Of a DNA stretch of 8,680 bases, positions 1 through 6,496 are shown piece by piece. Numbering within the stretch: the stretch's first letter is position 1; every line of letters begins with the position of its first letter. The position numbers were made by a program, and so were the translations under genes. Source of the DNA: an uncultured bacterium (lineage in GTDB: Bacteria; UBP6; UBA1177; JAKLFG01). The notes below the pieces were generated by a model. It ran no database searches and was not told the DNA's origin. It was given only the letters and a program-made list of their open reading frames with translations. Where the stretch lies: contig CALITV010000078.1 of NCBI GenBank assembly GCA_938048925.1, positions 1 through 8,680 on the forward strand. The letters are read 5' to 3'.

Positions 1-377
1 ACGATGACGATAACATCCTCGTTCCCCTTGATCCCCGGCTTCATGAGATAGATGCTCGTCAGAAGCGAAAGCATCTTCCGGTGCGCCTTGATCTGTAGCG
101 AAGAATTCTCGTATACGATGCTTTCACCTGTGTCCACGATGCATTCGGCGCCACGCGCGGTGAGGAGCCGCACCATCTCGGCGATCGCCTCTTTTTCCTC
201 GTTCGAGTTCACCGTTTCGGTGTAGAGATAGACTTTTCCCAGATTCTTGAACTCCCACGATTTGTCCCGAATCTCGACCTGAATGTCTTTCTCCCCCGGG
301 GTAAAGCCGGTCTTTGCGGAACTTGCGCACGAGCAAAACACCAGCGTAAACGCGAACATCATCACCACCGTTTTCAT
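1..377 (-). CDS. Predicted small lipoprotein, 3' end beyond window (partial)
   Basis: This is an open frame read leftward from ATG at 377-375 with no stop before the window edge; 125 codons are visible. The start is supported by GGAGGG at 387-382, four bases upstream, and by a strong promoter further up. The first 17 residues (MKTVVMMFAFTLVFCSC) form a short positively charged then hydrophobic signal. Cys17, with Ser at -1, is the likeliest lipidation site, and Cys15 is less likely because Phe precedes it. The mature part is soluble and looks alpha/beta: strand-like segments at residues 47-53, 79-82, 86-89 and 121-125 alternate with a helix at 59-75 and a hydrophobic, possibly helical stretch at 100-112. 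I do not recognise the family. It is divergent from the MarR-efflux operon and shares its control region, so co-regulation is possible but unproven. Base composition matches its neighbours. Confidence 0.8.
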   Translation of the reverse strand, partial: MKTVVMMFAFTLVFCSCASSAKTGFTPGEKDIQVEIRDKSWEFKNLGKVYLYTETVNSNEEKEAIAEMVRLLTARGAECIVDTGESIVYENSSLQIKAHRKMLSLLTSIYLMKPGIKGNEDVIVI

Positions 378-411
378 GCCACCCTCCATCTCATTAAAGA
401 AACGCTTTTTA

Positions 412-439
412 AATATACCACATCACCGCTTTCTGTCAA
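412..439 (-). promoter_or_regulatory. Sigma70-type promoter of the leftward lipoprotein gene
   Basis: On the minus strand the -35 box is TTGACA (439-434, a perfect consensus match), the spacer is 16 bp and the -10 box is TATATT (417-412, 5 of 6). The predicted transcription start is near 405, giving a leader of roughly 28 bases that carries the GGAGGG ribosome-binding site. Its -35 hexamer overlaps that of the opposing marR promoter by five bases. The assignment is by consensus match only. Confidence 0.6.
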
Positions 440-461
440 ACAGAGGAAAAACGAGTAAAAT
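433..461 (+). promoter_or_regulatory. Predicted promoter of the MarR-efflux operon
   Basis: The -35 box is CTGTCA (433-438, 4 of 6 matches to TTGACA), the spacer is 17 bp and the -10 box is TAAAAT (456-461, 5 of 6). The predicted start near 468 falls inside the first GTTGC-N4-GCAAC palindrome. A repressor bound there would directly block initiation, and one bound at the second palindrome would sit around +35. The leader before the marR ATG would be about 68 bases. Placement relative to the operators strengthens the call; the -35 box alone is weak. Confidence 0.5.
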
Positions 462-464
462 AAA

Positions 465-478
465 GTTGCTTTTGCAAC
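465..478. promoter_or_regulatory. Operator palindrome 1, likely MarR site
   Basis: GTTGCTTTTGCAAC is a perfect 5-bp dyad around four central bases. It lies just downstream of the predicted -10 box and overlaps the predicted transcription start. It is the left member of an 18-base repeat, AGTTGCKTWTGCAACGAA (464-481), whose copy at 495-512 differs at only two central bases. MarR-family dimers typically bind such short palindromes in front of their own gene. Confidence 0.65.
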
Positions 479-495
479 GAATTGCGCTACCGTTA

Positions 496-509
496 GTTGC
501 GTATGCAAC
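496..509. promoter_or_regulatory. Operator palindrome 2, likely MarR site
   Basis: GTTGCGTATGCAAC has arms identical to palindrome 1. The centre-to-centre distance is 31 bp, close to three helical turns, which would place two repressor dimers on the same face of the DNA. It lies in the predicted marR leader, 26 bases before the ATG at 536. Confidence 0.65.
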
Positions 510-535
510 GAAAAGCAATGTTCGGAGAGAGAAAA

Positions 536-964
536 ATGGACATCAATGAACGAATAGGTCGGCTCCTCGGACGGCTCCATCGCGGCTGGCGGTGGCACAT
601 GGTGCGGGAACTCGAACCGCTCGGTCTCTGCACCGGCACCGCATTTTTCTTTCTGATGCTCATGCACCGCGAGGGATCTTCCCAAGAAGAAATCGCCGCC
701 CTTCTCGCAATGGACAAAGGAACCACCGCGCGGGCGTTCCAGAAACTCGAACGACAGGGACTCGTCGAACGACGCCGCGATCCGCATGACGCGCGCCGGC
801 GCCTTTTGTTCCTTTCGCCCCGCGGGGCTAAACTCGTTCCGCGCATTCGACAGGTGCGGGATCGTATGGGAGCGCTCCTGCTCGGGAACCTCTCTCCTGC
901 GGAACAGGAAACCTTCTCCGCGCTCCTCGAACGGCTGGTCAACGCATTGGAGGATATGCCATGA
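536..964 (+). CDS. MarR-family winged-helix transcriptional repressor
   Basis: This 142-residue regulator is the usual length for the MarR family. Such proteins are cytoplasmic dimers that repress operons until a phenolic or amphiphilic ligand, or oxidation, releases them. The helix-turn-helix spans about residues 49-78, with a recognition helix around 61-74 (KGTTARAFQKLERQ). The wing follows at 80-97 with the family pattern D-P-x-D-x-R-R-x-L-x-L-S-P-x-G. Helices at 1-27 and 118-140 should form the dimer interface. The ATG at 536 is chosen because GGAGAGAG (524-531) precedes it at good spacing; the upstream in-frame TTG (497) and ATG (503) lie inside the operator and have no comparable site. 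Cys32 is the only cysteine, so single-cysteine OhrR-type redox sensing cannot be excluded, but its position is not diagnostic. The gene leads an efflux operon, and its stop overlaps the next start (ATGA), so it is probably autoregulated and controls the pump. Confidence 0.92.
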   Translation: MDINERIGRLLGRLHRGWRWHMVRELEPLGLCTGTAFFFLMLMHREGSSQEEIAALLAMDKGTTARAFQKLERQGLVERRRDPHDARRRLLFLSPRGAKLVPRIRQVRDRMGALLLGNLSPAEQETFSALLERLVNALEDMP

Positions 965-2298
965 GAAAACTATTCTGGGCTCTCGGGATAGCCGGTATCC
1001 CCTTTTCCTTTATTTTCGCCGAGAGCGATCTCGTTTCGCTCCAGCAGGCGCTCGCGATAGCCGCCGCCAACAATCCCTCTTATCAGATAGCGCGCCGCAC
1101 TATCGAAACCTACGAAAACAAACGGATACTCACCCGCGCCGGTTTCATGCCCACCATCTCGAGCGATATCAGTTACAAGCGGGCAACGGCGAACTCGCCG
1201 ACGGGGCCGTGGGTCTCGTCGCAAACCTCGTCGCTCATGAGCGGCGGTAAGGAGGATTGGGAATCGTTCAATAACTACAGCCTGTCTCTCACGGTCAACC
1301 AAACCATTTGGGATTTCAAGACCTACTACTATTACCAGAGCAACGCACTGTGGCGTGATGCCGCCACTGCCGAAGCAGCAACAAATGCCAACAATCTCTA
1401 TCTCTCGGTTATTCAGAACTACTTTGCCGTCGTCGCCGCCGACGCGAATGCCCGCGCCGCCGAAAGTGTGGTCGCCCAGATGGAACGCCGTCTCGAAACG
1501 GCACGAACTCAGGTGCAAAACGGTGTCCGCACCCCGGTCGAAGCGTTGCGTGCCGAGGCCGAACTCGCTTCGGCGCGGCTCAACCTTGTCAAAGCCGAGA
1601 ATGCGCGGCGCACCACCCGTAAAGCGCTTGCCACAGTGCTCGGCCTCGATCCGGCAACCGATATCGCCGTAGATTCCGACGCCACCGTCGCCGATCCGCC
1701 CACCGAAGAGGTCGGAGAGGCGGTCGTCCGGGCGCTTCGTGAAAGTCCCGATTGTCGTGCCCTGCGTGAAAAGATAGCCGCCGCCCGCATGAACGCCCGC
1801 GGCGCACGGGGCGACTTCTACCCCCAGTTCAAAGCAACTGCCGGTGTCACCTACACTGGGTACGAGTTCGATGCGATGGAATATAATTGGTATGTAGGAG
1901 CGTCGCTCAGTTGGAACCTCTTTGCGGGACTTGCCACCGACACGCAGGTCCGCGACGCCGACAACACGGTTGCAATCCACGAAATCTCTCTCCGCAATGT
2001 GGAACAGAACATCCGGTACGAGGTGGAGAATGCCTATCTCGCGCTCCGCGAGGCGCGCGAACGTGCAGCACCGGCACGAGCACTCTACGATGCGGCAAAA
2101 TCTGCACTCGCGCTCGCCGAGGAACGCTTCGCACAGGGGGTCGGCACCACCACCGAGATAACCGACGCACAAGCCTCGTTCAATCAGGCGACGGCAACCC
2201 TCATTCAGGCGCGCACCGATCTCGAGACGGCCAAGGCACGCGTCCGTAAAGCACTCGGCATTGGATACCGGGACATCACTGCGAACGGAGGATTGTAA
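961..2298 (+). CDS. TolC-like outer-membrane efflux protein (OEP family)
   Basis: This 445-residue protein is the outer-membrane channel of a tripartite exporter. A signal peptide covers residues 1-20, with likely cleavage after IFA-20. Two homologous OEP halves follow. The first, about 24-230, has LQQALAIAAANNPSYQIARR near its start and a coiled region with V-x-N-G-x-x-T-x-x-E-A-L at 185-196. The second, about 250-435, has W-N-L-F-A-G at 318-323, which matches the usual end of a barrel strand, and F-A-Q-G-V-G-T-T-T-E-I at 390-400, the counterpart of the first-half motif. The two halves match the duplicated alpha-hairpin and beta-strand plan of TolC. Length is normal for the family. GGAGG at 949-953 sits seven bases before the ATG, and the ATG overlaps the marR stop, suggesting translational coupling. 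The gene is complete. Substrate cannot be read from the sequence. Confidence 0.93.
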   Translation: MRKLFWALGIAGIPFSFIFAESDLVSLQQALAIAAANNPSYQIARRTIETYENKRILTRAGFMPTISSDISYKRATANSPTGPWVSSQTSSLMSGGKEDWESFNNYSLSLTVNQTIWDFKTYYYYQSNALWRDAATAEAATNANNLYLSVIQNYFAVVAADANARAAESVVAQMERRLETARTQVQNGVRTPVEALRAEAELASARLNLVKAENARRTTRKALATVLGLDPATDIAVDSDATVADPPTEEVGEAVVRALRESPDCRALREKIAAARMNARGARGDFYPQFKATAGVTYTGYEFDAMEYNWYVGASLSWNLFAGLATDTQVRDADNTVAIHEISLRNVEQNIRYEVENAYLALREARERAAPARALYDAAKSALALAEERFAQGVGTTTEITDAQASFNQATATLIQARTDLETAKARVRKALGIGYRDITANGGL

Positions 2299-2300
2299 CT

Positions 2301-3344
2301 ATGCGCTTCTTTTTCATGCCCGTTTTCGTGACGCTCATTGCCGTCCTCACCGCCTTTTCGTGCGGTGCTCCCCACGGAGAGAAGAACTCCGCCTCACCGC
2401 GGAACGAACAACCGGCGACCGTGACGTTGGCCACCGCCGTCGCCGGAGAACTGGAAGAAGCAATCGAGGTGACCGGGTCGCTCATGCCGTGGCGCGAAGC
2501 GACCGTTTCTATCGAAGTTGACGGGCGTATCGCGGCGCTGTCGGCCGATCTCGGCTCGTTGGTGACGGCGGGAAGCGTTATTGCCCGCATCGCTCCTGAG
2601 GAATACCAATTCAAAGTGCGGCAGGCCGAAGCCGAGTTGAAGGCAGCCGAGGGCGATTTGGCGCGGGCGACGAATCTTGCCGAGAAAGAGATGGCGCCTC
2701 AACAACAGGTAGACGATCTGGCACGCCGCGTGGAAGTGGCTCGCGTTGCCCTCGATATCGCCAAGAAGAAACTGGCCGATACCGAATTGCGCGCCCCGTT
2801 CGACGGCACGATCGCCAAGCGTCTCGTGAACGAAGGTGAGTATGTCCGCTCCGGTTCTGCCCTTTTCCTTCTCGTCCAGACGACACCGCTCAAGTTCGTC
2901 GCGCCGATACCGGAGCGCTATGCGGCCGGTGTCAAAAACGGGATGCGCATTACCATCACCCCTACGACGGGTGAACCGCTCATCGGCACCGTCCGCCGCG
3001 TCGGCCCGAGCGTTGATCAGCAGAATCGCTCTTTCATGATCGAGGCCGAAACACCTAACCCCGGCAGGGCGATCAAGGCAGGTAGCTTTGCCACGGCACG
3101 GATAGTGCTCCCGGGCAAGCAGACGGTTCTCGTAGTTCCCGAAACTGCGCTCGTCTCGTTCGCCGGAACCGATAAGGTTTTCGTTCTCGAGGGCGATCAC
3201 CTCGAAGAACGCATCGTCACGGTTGCCGGGCGCCGCGGCACCACGGTGGCCATAGAGAAGGGTATATCGCCGGGCGATCGGGTGGTGACGAGCGCCGCCG
3301 AGACGCTCTACCACGGCATGAAAGCCGTTCCCCGCGGAGAGTGA
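2301..3344 (+). CDS. RND efflux periplasmic adaptor (membrane-fusion lipoprotein)
   Basis: This 347-residue adaptor links the RND pump to the outer-membrane channel. Residues 1-20 form a signal with a lipobox-like A-F-S-C, so Cys21 is probably lipidated and anchored to the inner membrane, as in AcrA. A first barrel-lipoyl segment at about 55-100 includes the V-x-G-R-I-x-x-L pattern at 73-80. An alpha-hairpin runs from about 102 to 160, rich in Ala, Glu and Lys with a turn near 131-135. The second lipoyl half contains L-R-A-P-F-D-G-T-I (163-171), the hallmark of the family. A beta-barrel domain follows at 196-270 and a membrane-proximal domain at 271-345 (V-V-P-E-T-A-L-V). GGAGG at 2287-2291 lies nine bases before the ATG, and only two bases separate it from the upstream stop. 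The hairpin is short but within the family range. The gene is complete. Confidence 0.94.
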   Translation: MRFFFMPVFVTLIAVLTAFSCGAPHGEKNSASPRNEQPATVTLATAVAGELEEAIEVTGSLMPWREATVSIEVDGRIAALSADLGSLVTAGSVIARIAPEEYQFKVRQAEAELKAAEGDLARATNLAEKEMAPQQQVDDLARRVEVARVALDIAKKKLADTELRAPFDGTIAKRLVNEGEYVRSGSALFLLVQTTPLKFVAPIPERYAAGVKNGMRITITPTTGEPLIGTVRRVGPSVDQQNRSFMIEAETPNPGRAIKAGSFATARIVLPGKQTVLVVPETALVSFAGTDKVFVLEGDHLEERIVTVAGRRGTTVAIEKGISPGDRVVTSAAETLYHGMKAVPRGE

Positions 3345-3347
3345 CCG

Positions 3348-6300
3348 ATGAACACTCTTACCGTCTTCATCCGTCGCCCTGTTTTCGCCACCATGGTGAC
3401 ATTGCTCCTCATGGTGCTCGGCATCTTTTCCTACCGCGCCATCGGCGTTGACCTTACGCCGAAAGTCGAGTTTCCCATCGTCACGGTAACCACCATTCTC
3501 CGCGGAGCATCACCCGAGGAAATCGAGACGCTCGTCACCAAGCCGATCGAAGAGGCGGTCAACACGATAGCGGGCATAGATGAACTTTCCTCGACGAGCA
3601 GCGAGGGTATCTCGCGGGTGCGACTCCGCTTCGTGTTGGAAAAGCCGGTGGACGAAGCGGTGCAGGATGTCCGCGACAAGGTTTCCGCCATCGTCGCGAG
3701 GTTTCCCACCGGCACCGAACTTCCCATCGTTACCCGGCTCGACTTCGACGCCTTTCCGGTGCTCACGCTCGCGGTGTCGGGAAACCGCGAACCCAAGGAA
3801 CTCTCCGAGCTGACGCGCATTCATATCAAAGAGTCGCTCGAAAATGTCGGCGGTGTCGGCGCCATTACTCTTTCCGGCTACTGGAAACGCGCCATCAATG
3901 TTTATCTCGATCTCGAAAAAGTTACTGCTCTCGGTATCTCCATTTCGACCATCAAGGCGGCGCTCGCCGCACAAAACATTGAAGTGCCGGCGGGACGCAT
4001 AGATAAAGGTGAACGCGAGGAGATGCTCCGGGTGCTCGGCCGCATCACCTCGGCCGACGAGATGCGCCGTATCGTCGTTAGCACCAAGAACGGTCGTCAG
4101 ATAACGCTCGGCGAGATTGCACGCGTCGAGGATTCGGTCGAAGAGCCGCGCACCATCGCCCGCCTTTGGAAGAAGGGAGAGTCCCGCATCTTCACAGCGA
4201 CGATAGCGCTCGATGTCGTCAAGCAGTCGGGATCGAACACCGTCGAGGTCATTGATGCGGTCAAAGAACGAATCTCCGAGATACTCCCCTTCCTGCCGCG
4301 CGACATTTCGGTCGAGGTGGTCTCCGACCAGTCAATCTTCATCAACAATTCGCTCCACGAACTGAAACTCCACCTTATCATCGGCGCCCTCTTTGCCGCT
4401 ATCGTCGTCTTCCTTTTTCTCGGCAACCTCCGCTCGACGATCATCGCCGCTCTCGCCATACCGACCTCGCTCATCGCGACCTTTACCTTCATGCGGGCAA
4501 TGAACTTCACGCTCAACAACATGTCGCTCTTGGGGCTTACCCTCGCGGTCGGCGTGGTCATAGACGACGCCATCGTCGTCCTCGAAAACATCTATCGCCA
4601 CATCGAGCAGTATGGAAAGAGCGCCTATGACGCAGCAGTCGATGGGCTCAAAGAGATCGGACTCGCGGTCACCGCAACGACCACCTCTCTGCTCGTCATC
4701 TTCCTTCCCATCGCTTTCATGCAAGGGATGTCAGGACGATTCTTCTACGAATTCGGCCTCACGACCGCGTTCGCCATCGCCGTGTCGCTCGTCATCTCGT
4801 TTACGCTCACCCCGATGCTTGCCTCCCGGTTCCTTCGGCATGCCGCAATGAACAAGAAATCACTCAGCGAACGCTTTTGGGGGTGGTTCGACGAGCAGTA
4901 TGCCCGACTGGTTCGTTTTTCGGTAAGACACCGTTGGATCGTGGCGATAATCGCCATTCTCGTGATTACCTCGGCCGTTCCGGTCGCCAAACGGCTCGGC
5001 AGCGACTTCATGCCGCTCGACGACCGCGGGGAAATACAGGTCGAACTACAGTTGCCGCCCGGCGTCACCCTCGCGAGCGCCCAAGAAATCGTGGAGAAAA
5101 TCGAAGAAGAAATCCGAACGGTGCGCGGGGTCGAGCGCACCCTTCTCCAGATCGGCAGCAGCATCTCTGACGATGTCACCAATGCCAAGATCTATGTGGG
5201 ACTCGTCCCGCTCAAGGAGCGGTCATTCTCTCAGTTCGATGTCCAGCGCGATATCCGCCGTTTGCTCAAGAAATATCCCGAGGTCATCTCGTCGGCGAAT
5301 GCGCTCGGCGGCGGGTTCGGCGGAAGCCGTGCGGCGACCTTCCAGTACGATCTCGTCGGGCCCGACATTGATAAGTTGACCGAGTACTCTGACAAAATTA
5401 TCGCCCGGCTTCGCGATATGCCCGGGTTTGCCGATCTTTCGACCTCGCTGGTTGCCCGCAAACCGGAAACACGCCTTGTCATAGACCGCCGTAAGGCGGC
5501 CGACCTCGGGATCAGCGTCGCCGACATTGCATTGATGCTCCGCACCGCGATTGGAGGAGAAATCGCAACCACCTACCGCGAGGGAAGCGAGCAATACGAT
5601 GTCTGGCTGCGGCTCGACCGTCCGTTCCGGGATGATGCCGAAAAATTGGCGACACTGACCATCTCGTCGGCACGCGCAGGACTGGTGCCGCTCTCGCAGA
5701 TCATCCGTATCGAATACGGGAAAAGCCCCTCGGTCATAGATCGCTTCAACCGCCAACGGCGCGTTTCGATCTTCAGCAACCTCGACGGCATTGATGTCGG
5801 AGGCGCCACGAAGACGATAGACAACCTCGTCAAGGAACTCAATCTGCCGTCCGAATATCGGCCGGTCAAAATCGGCCGCTCGAAGGTAATGGCCGAGGCG
5901 ATGGGTAACATGCTCTCGGCCTTCGCGCTCGCGTTTATTTTCATCTACATCGTGCTCGCGGCGCAGTTCGAGAGTTTTCTCCACCCCATCACCATTCTCC
6001 TCTCGCTCCCGCTTACCATTCCCTTCGCCCTCCTTTCTCTGCTCACGACCGGCGAAACGATTAACCTCTACAGCCTCCTCGGCGTTTTCATGCTCTTCGG
6101 CATCGTAAAGAAAAACGGCATCCTGCAGGTTGATTACTCTAACACGCTTCTCGGCCGCGGCCTTCCGCTCGAGGAGGCGATCGTCGAGGCCAACAAGGCG
6201 CGGCTTCGCCCCATCCTCATGACCACCTTTACGCTGGTCGCCGGCATGATACCGATTGCGCTTGGCACCGGCCCCGGCGCCGCGGCGCGCGCCTCGCTCG

Positions 6301-6419
6301 CCAAGGCGATCGTCGGCGGGCAGATACTCTCGCTCCTCATTACCCTTCTCATCGTGCCGGTCGGCTACCACTTCTTCGAATCGGTCAAGCGCCGGCTCGG
6401 ATTCGGCGTACACCGGTGA
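3348..6419 (+). CDS. RND-family efflux transporter, HAE1/AcrB type
   Basis: This 1023-residue inner-membrane pump should act as a trimer that exports hydrophobic or amphiphilic compounds in exchange for protons. Twelve membrane segments are visible in the usual 1+5+1+5 layout: about 11-29, 340-359, 362-381, 391-413, 437-458, 468-490, 529-546, 852-873, 877-899, 904-922, 954-975 and 984-1006. Two large periplasmic regions lie between them (about 35-335 and 550-850). The proton-relay residues are present: Asp406-Asp407 in G-V-V-I-D-D-A-I-V-V-L-E-N, Lys922-Asn923 in G-I-V-K-K-N-G, and Thr959/Thr960 in R-P-I-L-M-T-T. V-K-Q-S-G-S-N-T at 291-298 is typical of HAE1 rather than metal-exporting HME pumps. 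GGAGAG at 3336-3341 precedes the ATG, with three bases after the adaptor stop. Specificity within HAE1 cannot be predicted. The gene is complete. Confidence 0.95.
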   Translation: MNTLTVFIRRPVFATMVTLLLMVLGIFSYRAIGVDLTPKVEFPIVTVTTILRGASPEEIETLVTKPIEEAVNTIAGIDELSSTSSEGISRVRLRFVLEKPVDEAVQDVRDKVSAIVARFPTGTELPIVTRLDFDAFPVLTLAVSGNREPKELSELTRIHIKESLENVGGVGAITLSGYWKRAINVYLDLEKVTALGISISTIKAALAAQNIEVPAGRIDKGEREEMLRVLGRITSADEMRRIVVSTKNGRQITLGEIARVEDSVEEPRTIARLWKKGESRIFTATIALDVVKQSGSNTVEVIDAVKERISEILPFLPRDISVEVVSDQSIFINNSLHELKLHLIIGALFAAIVVFLFLGNLRSTIIAALAIPTSLIATFTFMRAMNFTLNNMSLLGLTLAVGVVIDDAIVVLENIYRHIEQYGKSAYDAAVDGLKEIGLAVTATTTSLLVIFLPIAFMQGMSGRFFYEFGLTTAFAIAVSLVISFTLTPMLASRFLRHAAMNKKSLSERFWGWFDEQYARLVRFSVRHRWIVAIIAILVITSAVPVAKRLGSDFMPLDDRGEIQVELQLPPGVTLASAQEIVEKIEEEIRTVRGVERTLLQIGSSISDDVTNAKIYVGLVPLKERSFSQFDVQRDIRRLLKKYPEVISSANALGGGFGGSRAATFQYDLVGPDIDKLTEYSDKIIARLRDMPGFADLSTSLVARKPETRLVIDRRKAADLGISVADIALMLRTAIGGEIATTYREGSEQYDVWLRLDRPFRDDAEKLATLTISSARAGLVPLSQIIRIEYGKSPSVIDRFNRQRRVSIFSNLDGIDVGGATKTIDNLVKELNLPSEYRPVKIGRSKVMAEAMGNMLSAFALAFIFIYIVLAAQFESFLHPITILLSLPLTIPFALLSLLTTGETINLYSLLGVFMLFGIVKKNGILQVDYSNTLLGRGLPLEEAIVEANKARLRPILMTTFTLVAGMIPIALGTGPGAAARASLAKAIVGGQILSLLITLLIVPVGYHFFESVKRRLGFGVHR

Positions 6420-6426
6420 GACGCCA

Positions 6427-6490
6427 TCCCCAAACTCTTGTCAAAAACAGATTGTTTGTCTAATATGTATCGTCATTACTTTTTTGGGGA
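6427..6490 (+). repeat. 8-bp inverted repeat spanning the intergenic gap
   Basis: TCCCCAAA (6427-6434) and TTTGGGGA (6483-6490) are perfectly complementary across a 48-base loop. The right arm overlaps the GGGGAGG ribosome-binding site (6486-6492) of the next gene. Only mRNA reading through from the pump gene would contain both arms, because the predicted local transcription start lies near 6473. The long loop means chance cannot be ruled out. I see no hairpin plus T-tract here, so no intrinsic terminator is called after the pump gene. Confidence 0.35.
6438..6466 (+). promoter_or_regulatory. Predicted promoter of the propeller lipoprotein gene
   Basis: The -35 box is TTGTCA (6438-6443, 5 of 6), the spacer is 17 bp and the -10 box is TAATAT (6461-6466, 4 of 6). 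The gap is conspicuously more AT-rich than the flanking genes. A small dyad, AAACA-GAT-TGTTT (6445-6457), sits in the spacer. A start near 6473 would give a leader of about 24 bases containing the strong GGGGAGG site. This argues that the lipoprotein is transcribed independently of the efflux operon. Confidence 0.5.
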
Positions 6491-6496
6491 GGTACG

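Noticed and set aside
497..535. Longer marR start at TTG 497 or ATG 503
   Set aside because: These codons lie inside the second operator palindrome and lack a ribosome-binding site, while ATG 536 has GGAGAGAG at good spacing and matches the usual MarR length.
970..2172. 400-codon open frame on the minus strand opposite the outer-membrane channel gene
   Set aside because: It is a shadow of the real plus-strand gene: Cys/Gly/Arg-rich, no domain, and a clear OEP protein is encoded on the other strand. The long minus-strand frames at 2394-3314 and 5223-6413 are rejected for the same reason.
3348..6419. Heavy-metal (CusA/CzcA-type) RND pump
   Set aside because: The D-D-A-I-V-V-L-E-N and V-K-Q-S-G-S-N-T motifs and the plain adaptor with no metal-binding extension fit the HAE1 drug/amphiphile group better. 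No Met- or His-rich metal site stands out.
536..6419. Horizontal acquisition of the efflux operon
   Set aside because: No insertion sequence, integrase, tRNA or flanking repeat is visible, and base and codon use look the same as in the flanking genes.
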